Shown: positions 1 to 9,073, numbered from the stretch's first letter. The stretch is DNA of 64,000 nt from TMED78 sp036337035 (GCA_036337035.1 JAYZFC010000002.1:186001-250000), one strand, 5' to 3'. Translations and numbers: made by a program. The notes: generated by a model from the sequence alone, not told the origin.

Positions 1-1
1 T

Positions 2-1885
2 GAGGTTGCTATTCCAGTCATTTTTGGAGTATTGACAACCATTGCTGCATTTATACCAATAATCTTTCTTCAAGGAGCTGTAGGATCTTTATTTTCAGGA
101 ATGGGGAAGATTGTAGTTATCTGTCTTATTTTTAGTATTATTGAATCTCAACTTATTTTGCCAGCTCACTTAGCATATAGAAATACTGAAAAATCCTATA
201 AATCAAACCCACTAATTACTAGATGGATTTCATTTCAAAAATCTCTATCACAGAAAATAGAAGATTTTGCATCTTTTAACTATGGTAGAACATTAGATAA
301 AGTCATAGAAAAAAGATATTTAACTGTTTCTTGCGGTATAGCAGTATTGCTGATTGTCTTTTCATTGCTTTTTAGTGGAAGAATAGCTGTTCAATTTCTT
401 CCAACTATTGTTGCAGATAGGGTTACAGCTAATCTAGAAATGCCTGAAGGGGTGCAAATTGAGCTAACAAATGCTGCAGCTGCTCAAATTGAAGAGGCAG
501 CTATAGAGCTTCAAAAATATTTCTCTGAAAATTATCCAAATCAAGAAAATCCAATTCAACACATAATGACATCTGTTGGTCAGAGACTTTCTAATGATGG
601 TCCGGGTGGTGTTGGTGCAGCTATTTTTAGGGGGGTAAACAGCCATATAGCAGAAATTGGAATAGCGCTCACTCCTCAATCGGAAAGAAGAAATTTACCC
701 ACAGAAGAAATTATGGAAATGTGGAGGGCCTATACTGGAAACATTACAGACAGTGTAGAGCTTAAATTCTCTGCTACTCTAATAACTGCAGGTGATGCAA
801 TAAATTTTAGGCTACGCGGAAGAAATGTTGAGGAATTAGGAGAAGTTGCCGCAAGATTGAGAGCTGAAATATCTAGATTTGATGGCGTAAGTGATATATC
901 TGATACATTTAGATCTGGAAAACAAGAAGTTAGGATAAAGCTTCGTGACGATGCTAGCCACTTAGGGCTATCTGAAATAGACCTAGCAAGACAAACAAGA
1001 CAGGCTTTTTATGGAGAAGAAGTACAAAGGGTACAAAGAGGGACAGAAGATATAAGAGTAATGGTTCGTTATCCAGAGAATGAGCGCCGATCTCTTGGAG
1101 ATTTAGAAGAAATGTGGATTAGACTGAATAATGGCAATGAAATTCCTTTTTCAGCTGCAGCGGAATATACCCTAGGAACAGGATATTCAACTATATGGAG
1201 AATTGATCGCCAAAGAGTAATTACAGTCAGGGCTGATATTGATAGAAGCATTAATACACCTGAAGAAGTGATTGGCTCTCTTGAAGCAAATACTATCCCA
1301 ACAATCTTGTCTGAATATGATGGAATTACATACTCTAAAGGTGGAGAACAAGAGGAAGCTAATGAGGCATTTGCGGGCATAATAAATTTATTTCCAGTGG
1401 CTTTATTGGTTATTTATTCAATACTCGCAATACCTTTGAAGTCCTATATTCAACCAGTGGTCATAATGAGTGTCATACCATTTGGAGCTATTGGGGCAAT
1501 AATAGGCCATGTCATCATGGGCTGGGCTATTGTATTACCCTCTATTCTTGGAATAATTGCTCTCTCAGGTGTTGTAGTTAATGCTAGTCTTGTGCTTGTA
1601 GATTACATAAATCGACAGAGAAGAGAAGGGGTCGATCTTAATGATGCTGTTCGCAAAGCAGGAATCGTTAGATTTCGTCCTATTATGTTAACTTCGGTAA
1701 CAACCTTTGCTGGTCTAATGCCACTTATGTTAATAGAAAACCCTTCAACTGCTTTTATAGTTCCAATGGCAATTTCACTTGGATGGGGGGTAGCGGTTGC
1801 AACATTAATAACTCTGTTTCTTGTTCCTAGCTTATATTTAATCCTTGAAGATTTATTCAAATCAAAAAATATAGGCGCAAATTAA
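2..1885 (+). CDS. RND-family efflux transporter, C-terminal part (5' end outside window)
   Basis: This is the inner-membrane proton-driven pump subunit of a tripartite AcrB/MdtB-like system, truncated by the window edge. The frame is open from base 2, and EVAIPVIFGVLTTIAAF before the first ATG is typical mid-protein RND sequence, so the true start lies upstream. Visible are the membrane segments before the second large periplasmic loop, that loop (about residues 110-450) and the C-terminal membrane bundle with the conserved FRPIMLTSVTTFAGLMPLM stretch. The end, LVPSLYLILEDLF, is family-typical. No adaptor or outer-membrane partner is in the window. The substrate cannot be told. Confidence 0.92.
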   Translation, partial: EVAIPVIFGVLTTIAAFIPIIFLQGAVGSLFSGMGKIVVICLIFSIIESQLILPAHLAYRNTEKSYKSNPLITRWISFQKSLSQKIEDFASFNYGRTLDKVIEKRYLTVSCGIAVLLIVFSLLFSGRIAVQFLPTIVADRVTANLEMPEGVQIELTNAAAAQIEEAAIELQKYFSENYPNQENPIQHIMTSVGQRLSNDGPGGVGAAIFRGVNSHIAEIGIALTPQSERRNLPTEEIMEMWRAYTGNITDSVELKFSATLITAGDAINFRLRGRNVEELGEVAARLRAEISRFDGVSDISDTFRSGKQEVRIKLRDDASHLGLSEIDLARQTRQAFYGEEVQRVQRGTEDIRVMVRYPENERRSLGDLEEMWIRLNNGNEIPFSAAAEYTLGTGYSTIWRIDRQRVITVRADIDRSINTPEEVIGSLEANTIPTILSEYDGITYSKGGEQEEANEAFAGIINLFPVALLVIYSILAIPLKSYIQPVVIMSVIPFGAIGAIIGHVIMGWAIVLPSILGIIALSGVVVNASLVLVDYINRQRREGVDLNDAVRKAGIVRFRPIMLTSVTTFAGLMPLMLIENPSTAFIVPMAISLGWGVAVATLITLFLVPSLYLILEDLFKSKNIGAN

Positions 1886-2022
1886 AGAAAATTTTAGGTT
1901 AATATTAATCCTTAAAAAAAAAATATCCTTATATTGATATATCAGAAATAGCCTATACTTAGATATTTACTAATTATTAGTGACATAAATGCAACAAATT
2001 AACAAAAAATAAATATTTTTTC

Positions 2023-2050
2023 TTGCAAACATCCAATAACCTAATATTAT
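2023..2050 (+). promoter_or_regulatory. Possible sigma70 promoter of the cold-shock gene
   Basis: TTGCAA and TATTAT are separated by 16 bases, inside the 287-base AT-rich gap between the RND gene and the cold-shock gene. It would give a 5' leader of about 115 bases, and long leaders are usual for cspA-type genes. In such an AT-rich background hexamer matches are weak evidence. Nothing else is seen in this gap. Confidence 0.3.
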
Positions 2051-2172
2051 CAGCACAGAGATCATGTAATTTGTATTAATTATTTGGTTTTTAATTTGCA
2101 ACAAATTTCTTTTTCACTTTTTTTGATTAAGATTTTTTTTATTTAATTTGAGTATATAGAGGTTTATTTAGA

Positions 2173-2376
2173 ATGATAAAAGGTACTGTTAAGTGGTTTA
2201 ACAAAACTAAAGGTTATGGATTTATTTCTCCGGAAGATGGAAGTAAAGATGTGTTTGTTCATATCTCTGCATTAGAAGCAAGCGGAATAGATTCATTAAA
2301 TGAGGATCAAGTGGTAAGTATGGAAACTGAAGCTGGTCAAAAAGGTCCTCAAGCTACAAAAATTTCTGTTGAATAA
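2173..2376 (+). CDS. Cold-shock domain protein (CspA family)
   Basis: A 67-residue single-domain nucleic-acid-binding OB fold, acting as an RNA chaperone or antiterminator in the cytoplasm. Both RNA-binding motifs are intact: RNP1 as KGYGFI and RNP2 as VFVHI, and the opening IKGTVKWFNKTKG is classic. It has its full family length. It is monocistronic: a long leader lies upstream and a hairpin terminator directly follows. Which csp paralogue it is cannot be decided from one copy. Confidence 0.97.
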   Translation: MIKGTVKWFNKTKGYGFISPEDGSKDVFVHISALEASGIDSLNEDQVVSMETEAGQKGPQATKISVE

Positions 2377-2405
2377 TTAAAATTCTCCATAATTTAGGGC
2401 TCTTG

Positions 2406-2437
2406 CTTGAGAGAAATTTTTCTCTTAAGTTTTGATT
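2406..2437 (+). terminator. Rho-independent terminator of the cold-shock gene
   Basis: A 10-bp inverted repeat (CTTGAGAGAA / TTCTCTTAAG, one G-T pair) spans 2406-2429 and is followed by TTTTGATT on the plus strand. It lies between two convergent genes and overlaps the last codon and stop of the heptosyltransferase-like gene. The T-rich tail is present only in the plus direction. Confidence 0.65.
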
Positions 2438-3483
2438 ATTTCTCTAATTTTATTTTCAACTTCATTGACTGAAATGAGATTCATTGCATATGGATCTCGT
2501 ATTCGTCTGCCCCATCGAATATCTTCAATAGATTTATTTAAGTTATTTTTGACGGCTTCTGGATACTTATTAATTGCTAAATCTTGGCAATTATATGGGC
2601 CCGTTCTATAAGGATTAGATGAAGCATAAAGTCCAATCACTTTTACTCCTACTGTTGTTGCCATATGTGCAGGTCCAGAATCAGAGCAAACAATAAAGGA
2701 GCTAGCTTTTATGAGTGCTAATAATTCCTTTAATGTTGTTTGACCAATCAAATTAGTTACATCAACTGTTGATAAATTGATTATTTTTTTAGCAGATTTA
2801 AGCTCTAAGTCTGTTTTGCCACCAGTAATAATAATATTTGCTTTATAATTTCTCGATAGAAATTGAATCAATTCAGCATATCTTTCTACTGGCCAATTTC
2901 TATAATTAAAAGCTTTCTGGCCTGTACAAGGGCTTATGATTACATTCAAACCTGACTTATCAATATATTTATCTACAAACTTATTATTTTTTTTAGATAA
3001 TGGCATATTCCAGAATGGGGCAACATCATTAACTCCTATTGCCTTTGGGAATTCAAAAAATCCATCAACTACATGTTGTTTTTTCCTAGCTGGAATATGA
3101 TAGTTACAGAATAAATAATGGAAGTCTTTAGATCTTGCTTTATCAAAACCAATTTTATGTTTGGACCTAACAAATAAACTTACTAAATTAGCTCTTAAGG
3201 TAGGATGCATATTTAGCAAAATATCAAAGCTTCTATTCTTTAGATCTTTATTTATCTGATAATAAGATTTAAAACCTTTTGATTTGTCTAAAATTATAAA
3301 CTCAACACCTTCTAGCCCCTTCATAAGTCCATATTCAGTCTTGCCTATTACCCAAGTAATCTTCGTCTCAGGCCAAAACTTTCTAATTGAATATATTACA
3401 GGGACAACATGACAAACATCGCCTATTGCTGATAGTCTAATCAAACAAATGCTTGACGGTGGTTTATTAATCGATAAAATCAT
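2425..3483 (-). CDS. Glycosyltransferase family 9 (LPS heptosyltransferase-like)
   Basis: A 352-residue GT-B fold enzyme of the ADP-heptose:LPS heptosyltransferase (WaaC/WaaF/WaaQ) family, expected on the cytoplasmic face of the inner membrane during LPS core assembly. The N-terminal motif IRLSAIGDVCHVVPVIYSI, the middle SPCTGQKAFNYRNWP segment and the donor-binding motif SDSGPAHMATTVGVKVIGLY are diagnostic. The start ATG lies 5 bases from the divergent start of the next gene. Which core heptose it adds cannot be said. It may use the heptose pathway represented at 24-33 kb, but the two loci are not linked. Confidence 0.88.
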   Translation of the reverse strand: MILSINKPPSSICLIRLSAIGDVCHVVPVIYSIRKFWPETKITWVIGKTEYGLMKGLEGVEFIILDKSKGFKSYYQINKDLKNRSFDILLNMHPTLRANLVSLFVRSKHKIGFDKARSKDFHYLFCNYHIPARKKQHVVDGFFEFPKAIGVNDVAPFWNMPLSKKNNKFVDKYIDKSGLNVIISPCTGQKAFNYRNWPVERYAELIQFLSRNYKANIIITGGKTDLELKSAKKIINLSTVDVTNLIGQTTLKELLALIKASSFIVCSDSGPAHMATTVGVKVIGLYASSNPYRTGPYNCQDLAINKYPEAVKNNLNKSIEDIRWGRRIRDPYAMNLISVNEVENKIREIIKT

Positions 3484-3488
3484 AAGTA

Positions 3489-4166
3489 ATGAATAAGATT
3501 TTTAAATTTTTTTTAAATTATAGCCTCTTAGGGCTAATCCTACTATTACTTCCTTTTCTGCCTCAAGCTCAAGATAGTACAATAAATATTTCTGGCACAT
3601 GGTGGCGAAGCGGACTCGGTCCTCCGGGGTCAAATCTAGTAGAAATAGAGCCAAAAGTACTGACAAAATTTGGGTCTGAACTAATGGATAAATTTGATCC
3701 AATAGATGATCCAGCAGTTAGATGTGATCACCCTGGTGCTGCTAGAGTTATATTATCCCCATACCCTATAAAAATAGAACAAAATAGTTCAAATGTAATT
3801 ATCCAATATGAAGAATGGGCTACTACTAGAACTATCCCCTTAGATGAAAATCAAGTAACAAAAAATAGTCAGAAAATAGTAATGGGTAACTCTTTAGCAC
3901 ACTACCAAGATAATATTTTAATTATTTCAACCAATCAGTTAAGCAAAGGATTAGCTAGAGTTAAAGGTGAATTCTTATGGCTTAGCGATCAAGCAGTAAT
4001 TCTTGAGGAGTATTCAACTAATCAAGACCAAAGGTTAGTTTTAAAAATGACCATTAATGATCCAATAATGCTTAAAAAACCCTATGTAATTCAAAAACAA
4101 TGGGGGAGCTATGAGGGTGATCTTCTTGGCTTTGAATGTATAGATAGAGAAAGGCCTCAAGTCTAA
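3489..4166 (+). CDS. Secreted protein resembling the C-terminal half of DUF6152 proteins
   Basis: 225 residues with a clear signal peptide (MNKIFKFFLNYS, hydrophobic LLGLILLLLPFLPQAQA-like core, cleavage near residue 28). I do not recognise a defined function. The mature part follows the same plan as the C-terminal halves of the proteins at 7309 and 42235: a Cys followed by a Pro-rich turn (RCDHPGAARV), an EEWATTRTIPLD strand, a G-S-L-A segment, a DPIMLKKP turn and a late Cys (GFECID). It is probably a periplasmic beta-rich protein. The start is divergent, 5 bases from the glycosyltransferase start, so its promoter must lie within that gene. Confidence 0.75.
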   Translation: MNKIFKFFLNYSLLGLILLLLPFLPQAQDSTINISGTWWRSGLGPPGSNLVEIEPKVLTKFGSELMDKFDPIDDPAVRCDHPGAARVILSPYPIKIEQNSSNVIIQYEEWATTRTIPLDENQVTKNSQKIVMGNSLAHYQDNILIISTNQLSKGLARVKGEFLWLSDQAVILEEYSTNQDQRLVLKMTINDPIMLKKPYVIQKQWGSYEGDLLGFECIDRERPQV

Positions 4167-4183
4167 CCAAAGACTAAACTAGC

Positions 4184-4978
4184 CTAAAGCTTTAATAAAG
4201 AAAAAGGGTCTACCCTAGCACCCATAATTCTAACACCCCAATGAAGATGTGGCCCAGTAACTCTTCCAGTATCGCCCGCTAGGCCAATGACTTGCCCTCT
4301 TTCTACAAAGCTATCTATTTCAACTAAAATCTCAGATAAATGAAGATAAGTTGAATAAATACCTAAACCATGATCAATAAAAATAGCATTGCCACTAAAA
4401 AACAAATTCTTTGCTAAAACTATCTTCCCAGAATTACTAGCTAAAACCTCTGTACCTCTAGACGCCTTTAGATCAGCTCCAGAATGTGGAGCACGGGGTT
4501 CACCATTAAATATTCTTCTATGACCAAAATTTGTTCCAGTAGTAGTATTTTTTACTGGAACTATGAACTGTTCCTTCCAATATGGGTTATAACTAAAACT
4601 ATTATAAATTTTATTAATTTCTTCTGCCTCTCTCGATGCTCTCTGTTGATTCTCTTCGCTAAGTTGAACATATTGAGGTGCGACAACTAACTCGGTAGTT
4701 GGAAAGGACTTAGAACTAACCTCTATTTTTCTCTCTATACTAATTTTTTCCTTGTTCTCATAGATAAGAAGTATATTTATAGAGTATTCCTTTGGCTCTC
4801 TATCAAGGTCTATACCTATAACCGCTTCCCATGAATCATTTTTTAAAAAAAAAGGGATTGTCTGTTCATCCCAATTAAGGCTAACCTGTTCTAGACCAGT
4901 ATCATGAGGGTAGCTTAGCTTTAATGCCTCTCCCTGAACGCCCATAAACATTGTTAAAAGTAGTTCTAAATGTCCCAA
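4184..4978 (-). CDS. M23-family peptidase (lysostaphin-like, LytM domain)
   Basis: A 264-residue predicted periplasmic endopeptidase or amidase activator acting on peptidoglycan. The C-terminal M23 domain (about 150-264) has the zinc ligands HSGADLK (HxxxD) and HLHW. The N-terminal part (20-140) is a beta-rich domain usual in the YebA/NlpD-like members. The only usable start is a TTG at 4978, since an in-frame stop lies 22 bases upstream and the next ATG would cut the short hydrophobic leader GHLELLLTMFMGVQG. Because both HxxxD and HxH are present it is likely catalytically active. It is convergent with the preceding gene. Confidence 0.9.
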   Translation of the reverse strand: MGHLELLLTMFMGVQGEALKLSYPHDTGLEQVSLNWDEQTIPFFLKNDSWEAVIGIDLDREPKEYSINILLIYENKEKISIERKIEVSSKSFPTTELVVAPQYVQLSEENQQRASREAEEINKIYNSFSYNPYWKEQFIVPVKNTTTGTNFGHRRIFNGEPRAPHSGADLKASRGTEVLASNSGKIVLAKNLFFSGNAIFIDHGLGIYSTYLHLSEILVEIDSFVERGQVIGLAGDTGRVTGPHLHWGVRIMGARVDPFSLLKL

Positions 4979-5051
4979 GATATAACTCCAAAGATTTTTT
5001 CATCTAATTTAGTTAAAATAATAAGTATCAACATACCAATTTTAATGCCAG

Positions 5052-5696
5052 ATGAGTAATATTTCATTTATTTCCAGCAAAAATCTAGCCATATTAATAA
5101 TAAGTCTAATATTATTAGCTTTCTGGGATTCGATAGAAGCCCATGGTAGCGTTACTTTGGAAGAAGATATTTGCCTTCTAGAGATGGGGTATACTTCTGC
5201 CCACTTTAAGATATATCAAACCACCTCAAGTGGGCATGAGCAATATTGTGAGGATATCCCATATGTTGCAGAAAGTATCTTTGTGATGGAATATTTACAT
5301 GATTCATTAAAAGAAATACCTATTGAATTTCGTATCATTAAAAATATAACAAACCTAGGTAGATTCGCAAAATGGGATGACTTGAAACTAATAGATATAA
5401 GAAAAATAGAATTAAATACGGTCTTATATCAGGCACCAACAATAAAAAATGAGGGTGTTTTTACTATCATGCACTCATTTAAGGAGCCAGGTGAGTATAT
5501 TGGTATTGTTTCTATAGAGAATATAAATCAAAATTTAAAATATAATGCGGTTTTTCCCTTTAAAGTAGGAAATCAGGAATCTTGGTATTGGATTTTATTT
5601 TTAATAGTAGTGGCTATACTGCAAATAAACTATATGGTAATGAGTGATAATATTCATAATTGGAAAAAGAAAATTAAAAATTTATTAAGGAAATAA
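5052..5696 (+). CDS. Membrane-anchored periplasmic protein of unknown function
   Basis: 214 residues with a signal peptide or N-anchor (about 10-28), a periplasmic domain beginning AHGSVTLEEDICLLEMGY, and a C-terminal membrane helix (about 178-198) with a Lys-rich cytoplasmic tail. The conserved-looking core holds AHFKIYQTT, YCEDIPYV and YLHDSLKEIPIEF. Function is not known to me. It begins a three-gene unit: the next gene starts 3 bases after its stop, and that gene overlaps a di-haem peroxidase gene. This suggests a role in periplasmic redox or metal handling, which is inference only. Confidence 0.8.
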   Translation: MSNISFISSKNLAILIISLILLAFWDSIEAHGSVTLEEDICLLEMGYTSAHFKIYQTTSSGHEQYCEDIPYVAESIFVMEYLHDSLKEIPIEFRIIKNITNLGRFAKWDDLKLIDIRKIELNTVLYQAPTIKNEGVFTIMHSFKEPGEYIGIVSIENINQNLKYNAVFPFKVGNQESWYWILFLIVVAILQINYMVMSDNIHNWKKKIKNLLRK

Positions 5697-5699
5697 TAA

Positions 5700-6098
5700 T
5701 TGTTAAAAAAATTTGTTGTTCTATTTTTTATTTCTTCTACTTGTGCTAGCGCTCAAAGTATAGCTCCTAATTTAGAAACTATCAGCCAGCATGGATATAT
5801 CATTAAAATTTTTAGTGAGTTAAGTCCCATTACTATCAATAATATACACAACTGGATAATTAATATTGAAGACTCTAACTATAATCCAATAAGCGATTTA
5901 ACAATAAATGTTTATGGGGGAATGCCCGTGCATAGCCATGGCTTACCCACAAACCCAAAAGTAACTAGCCAAATCTTACCAGGAGTATACAAATTAGAAG
6001 GCATAAAATTTCATATGGCTGGAGAATGGGAAATAGTTATGGAAATAAAAAAAGATAATTCGACAGATATAGCTAAAATTATTTTTGATATTAAATGA
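5700..6098 (+). CDS. YtkA-like periplasmic domain protein
   Basis: 132 residues: signal peptide (MLKKFVVLFFISSTCASAQS) and one immunoglobulin-like domain resembling the YtkA/FixH-type fold, seen in NIHNWIINIED, GGMPVHSHGLPTNP and GVYKLEGIKFHMAGEWEIVM. The MPxHxHG motif is typical of this family, in which it has been linked to metal or redox proteins. The start is a TTG three bases after the upstream stop. The stop overlaps the peroxidase start in ATGA, so translation is coupled. Confidence 0.75.
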   Translation: MLKKFVVLFFISSTCASAQSIAPNLETISQHGYIIKIFSELSPITINNIHNWIINIEDSNYNPISDLTINVYGGMPVHSHGLPTNPKVTSQILPGVYKLEGIKFHMAGEWEIVMEIKKDNSTDIAKIIFDIK

Positions 6099-7267
6099 AA
6101 AGTATCTTTTTATTATTAATAATTTTTCCAGTCTATCTTTCTTGGAACTATTTGCCCTTACCTATTCCAATTAATTGGGATGAAGAAGATCTAGATAAAA
6201 TTAAATCATTATCAATATCTCAATTAAAACCAATGCCCGTAGATCCTAGTAATATTTTTGCTGACAATGAAAAAGCTGCAATATTTGGCCATTTGCTTTT
6301 TTTTGATAAAAGGTTAAGTATAAATGGAGAAATATCTTGTGCAAGCTGTCACCAACCCTCGAAAATGTTTACTGATGGAAGAAAAGTTGAAAAAGGGCTC
6401 GCAATAGGTAAGAGCAATACACCAACAATTGTTGGTGTATCTTATAGCCCTTGGTTTTACTGGAATGGCAGAAAAGATAGTCAGTGGTCTCAGGCATTAG
6501 AACCACTAGAATCAGATCATGAACTAGGCAATGATCGATCTCTCATTGTCGAATTAATTTTTAGTGATAAAAAATATAGTTCTTTGTATAGAGAAATTTT
6601 CGGAAATAATTCAAAAAAAACTGAAGTAGTTTTTTCAAACATTGGTAAGGCCTTAGCAGCTTATCAAAGAAAATTGATTCCAGGAGAATCTAAGTTTGAT
6701 AAATATGTAAAAGGGATTTCTAGTAACTTGGACAATTATGATGAGATTTTAAGCTATAACGAAAAGGCAGGTTTAAATATATTTATAAATAAGGGTCAAT
6801 GTATAAACTGTCATAATGGACCATTACTTACAAATAATTCATTTCATAATACCGGACTCCTTTCAATACCTGGTCAATTGCCCTCACTCGGTAGAGTCGA
6901 AGGATTAGCATTAGCTAGACTTGATGCTTTTAACTGTTTAGGAGATTACAGCGCTGCAACGCAAGAAGACTGTCAGGAGCTTCTCTATGCTGGAGAGGGA
7001 GATGAATTCATAGGTGCTCATAAAACACCTACATTAAGAAATATTGAACTGACTGCGCCTTACATGCATTCCGGGCAATTAGAAAATCTTGCTCTAGTAA
7101 TTGATCACTACAATAAAGCACCAGAAGCAATGATAGGGCACAATGAAGCAAAACCATTAAATTTAAGATATATAGAAAAAAAACAGCTTGAAGCCTTTCT
7201 TAGAACTCTTACAAGTCCTCTGATAACAGAAAAAAAATGGATGATGCCATCAGAAATCTTGAATTAA
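6095..7267 (+). CDS. Di-haem cytochrome c peroxidase / MauG family protein
   Basis: 390 residues with an N-terminal signal or anchor. Two c-type haem sites are present, CASCHQ (about 87-92) and CINCHN (about 236-241). The family segments GLAIGKSNTPTIVG and WNGRKDSQWSQALEPL follow the first, and the late methionine region TPTLRNIELTAPYMHSGQ is present, so the fold looks complete. It acts in the periplasm, reducing peroxide or oxidising a protein or cofactor as MauG does. It is translationally coupled to the YtkA-like gene (4-base overlap). Confidence 0.92.
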   Translation: MKSIFLLLIIFPVYLSWNYLPLPIPINWDEEDLDKIKSLSISQLKPMPVDPSNIFADNEKAAIFGHLLFFDKRLSINGEISCASCHQPSKMFTDGRKVEKGLAIGKSNTPTIVGVSYSPWFYWNGRKDSQWSQALEPLESDHELGNDRSLIVELIFSDKKYSSLYREIFGNNSKKTEVVFSNIGKALAAYQRKLIPGESKFDKYVKGISSNLDNYDEILSYNEKAGLNIFINKGQCINCHNGPLLTNNSFHNTGLLSIPGQLPSLGRVEGLALARLDAFNCLGDYSAATQEDCQELLYAGEGDEFIGAHKTPTLRNIELTAPYMHSGQLENLALVIDHYNKAPEAMIGHNEAKPLNLRYIEKKQLEAFLRTLTSPLITEKKWMMPSEILN

Positions 7268-7308
7268 TAGTGAAATTTTCGTATCTTGTCAATAAATGAG
7301 GTACCAAT

Positions 7309-8334
7309 ATGTTGAAATTAATTAAAAAAATTATATTAGCTATATGCTTGTCATATAGTTTTTCTGCACTAGCTCACCATGGCTTTGGCGTCTACTTTTA
7401 TCCGGATAGAACAATTACAATAGAGGGTGTGATTTCAAAATATGATTTTGTTAATCCACATTCGGTTTTATATATAGAATCAACTGATGGTGCTGGAGAA
7501 AAAATTACATACACTTGCGCGTTACAAGCAAAAACTCAACTAATGAGAAGAGGTGCAGATGAAAATCTATTTGTTATTGGTGATCCAATAAAAATTATTG
7601 GCTTTCCAGCTAGAAGAGATCCCTATGGATGTGAATTTGGAACTGGTTACTTTGCAAATGGTGAAACTTTTACAATGAGAAGTGTTGATCGGGCCCAAAC
7701 TCAATTTGCTAGAAATAATAAAAGAGAAATTACTTCTGGCCCAAATGCAATTTATGGTAACTGGATAAGACCAGATATTTATGGAGCCGCTGGGCTAACA
7801 ATGCCAACAGAAGGTATAGAATCAATTACTCCGGAAGGAGAGAAGATAGTTGGGAATTATAACCGGGCTGAAGAAAATCCTACTATTCAATGTGACCCAG
7901 GTAGCCCAGTAAGAACTTGGGGAGCTCCTGGACTTCTTACTTCAATTAAAAAAGAAGGTGATAAAGTTTTCATTCATCATGAATCTATGGACTGGATTAG
8001 AACAATACATTTAGATATGACAGATCACCCAAGTAATATTGAGGAAAGTAGTATGGGGCACTCGATTGGCAAATTTGAAGATAATAACTTAGTAATTTAT
8101 ACAAGCAAATTTAATTCTGGTATTTTAGCTTATGATATGGTTCATACTAACGAGATGACGCTGGAAGAAAGAATTTCTTACAACGATCAAACAGGTAATC
8201 TTGATATTCATTGGGTAATGCATGAGCCGAATTACTATAATAGTCCTATTTCTGGTGGGCAATCTCTAGAAAGCACTACTGATGAATTTATTCCCTATGG
8301 TTGTACTACTGATGTATTACCCCACGATCTATAA
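7309..8334 (+). CDS. DUF6152 family secreted protein
   Basis: 341 residues: signal peptide ending ALAHHG, then the DUF6152 domain (about 25-125; HHGFGVYFYPDRT, VNPHSVLYIES, MRRGADENLFVIGD, GFPARRDPYGC), then a second beta-rich half (about 170-335) shared with the products at 3489 and 42235. Function is unknown. The His pair straight after the cleavage site is typical of the family and could bind a metal (inference). A GAGG ribosome site precedes the ATG. The gene follows the peroxidase by 41 bases and may be cotranscribed. Confidence 0.85.
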   Translation: MLKLIKKIILAICLSYSFSALAHHGFGVYFYPDRTITIEGVISKYDFVNPHSVLYIESTDGAGEKITYTCALQAKTQLMRRGADENLFVIGDPIKIIGFPARRDPYGCEFGTGYFANGETFTMRSVDRAQTQFARNNKREITSGPNAIYGNWIRPDIYGAAGLTMPTEGIESITPEGEKIVGNYNRAEENPTIQCDPGSPVRTWGAPGLLTSIKKEGDKVFIHHESMDWIRTIHLDMTDHPSNIEESSMGHSIGKFEDNNLVIYTSKFNSGILAYDMVHTNEMTLEERISYNDQTGNLDIHWVMHEPNYYNSPISGGQSLESTTDEFIPYGCTTDVLPHDL

Positions 8335-8341
8335 TTAATAA

Positions 8342-8548
8342 TTAAGAGTGATTGCGCCAGGCCTTAATCATTGCATAGGGAAATAAAACTATAAACACTA
8401 TAATTAATGCATTTGTTGACCATTGTGGAAGACGCATCATTGGAAAAGTATATAATGCAATTTGAGTAAACAACCAAGTTACTAAAATATAAGAAATAAT
8501 AGCCTTATACATCTGTCTTTTATTAAGTTCTTTAAAAAAATTAATCAT
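8342..8548 (-). CDS. Small membrane protein, stand-alone version of a cyclase/TPR N-terminal anchor
   Basis: 68 residues with two membrane segments (about 14-33 and 44-61). The pattern FFKELNKRQMYKAIISYILV and the later PQWSTN...LFPYAMIKAW match the N-terminal membrane anchor found ahead of adenylate-cyclase or TPR domains in many marine proteobacterial proteins. Here nothing follows: the stop is 7 bases from the next, convergent gene. It starts 6 bases after the DUF6580 stop, so it is the last gene of the cobalamin-riboswitch operon. It could be a real small subunit or a remnant. Confidence 0.65.
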   Translation of the reverse strand: MINFFKELNKRQMYKAIISYILVTWLFTQIALYTFPMMRLPQWSTNALIIVFIVLFPYAMIKAWRNHS

Positions 8549-8554
8549 TAGAAA

Positions 8555-9055
8555 TTATTTTACTAATTTATTTTTAATTAATCCTTTTGATATAAAAAAA
8601 AGATCTTTAGACCCAAACAGAATAAAAGCATAGATAGTATCCCCTATCAAGGTAGCGCCGTAAAAAGGAATCGCAAATATATAGCATTCTACTAATCCCA
8701 TAAAAGTAAGTTCGTAACCACCGCTCAGCCAAACACCAAAATTAGAAAACAAAAAGAAAATTGTTGCAGAAGTGAATACAGCTCCTAATATTCTAAAAGG
8801 GGAATATTTATAAAGAAATAATCGGCCTATAAAAGGTGCAAATAAAAAACCTATATAAACAAAAAGCATCAATATTGGATTATAAAAACCTAAGATACTA
8901 TCAGCTATAAATAAAACTATTAGAGGTATGAAAAATGCAGTCCTAAATGAAAAATTAGCGCCCGCAAATAAACCGATGGCTCCTAAAGGAGTAAAGTTCC
9001 AAGGATGAGGAATTAGGCGTGCTATTACACCAATAACAATTAATAAATAAGGCAT
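8555..9055 (-). CDS. DUF6580-type integral membrane protein, candidate cobalamin transporter component
   Basis: 166 residues with about five hydrophobic segments. The opening ARLIPHPWNFTPLGAIGLFAG and the segment FYGATLIGDTIYAFILFG fit the DUF6580 family, whose members look like ECF-type substrate-binding membrane subunits. A good AGGAG site lies 8 bases before the ATG. It lies 18 bases downstream of the BtuB-like receptor gene under the same riboswitch, so import of cobalamin or a precursor across the inner membrane is a reasonable inference. No BtuCD or ECF ATPase is nearby. Confidence 0.72.
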   Translation of the reverse strand: MPYLLIVIGVIARLIPHPWNFTPLGAIGLFAGANFSFRTAFFIPLIVLFIADSILGFYNPILMLFVYIGFLFAPFIGRLFLYKYSPFRILGAVFTSATIFFLFSNFGVWLSGGYELTFMGLVECYIFAIPFYGATLIGDTIYAFILFGSKDLFFISKGLIKNKLVK

Positions 9056-9073
9056 TTATAGTCTCCTGTAATA

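Noticed and set aside
1069..1860. Minus-strand open frames inside the RND gene
   Set aside because: They are shadows of a clearly coding plus strand; no signal, motif or ribosome site.
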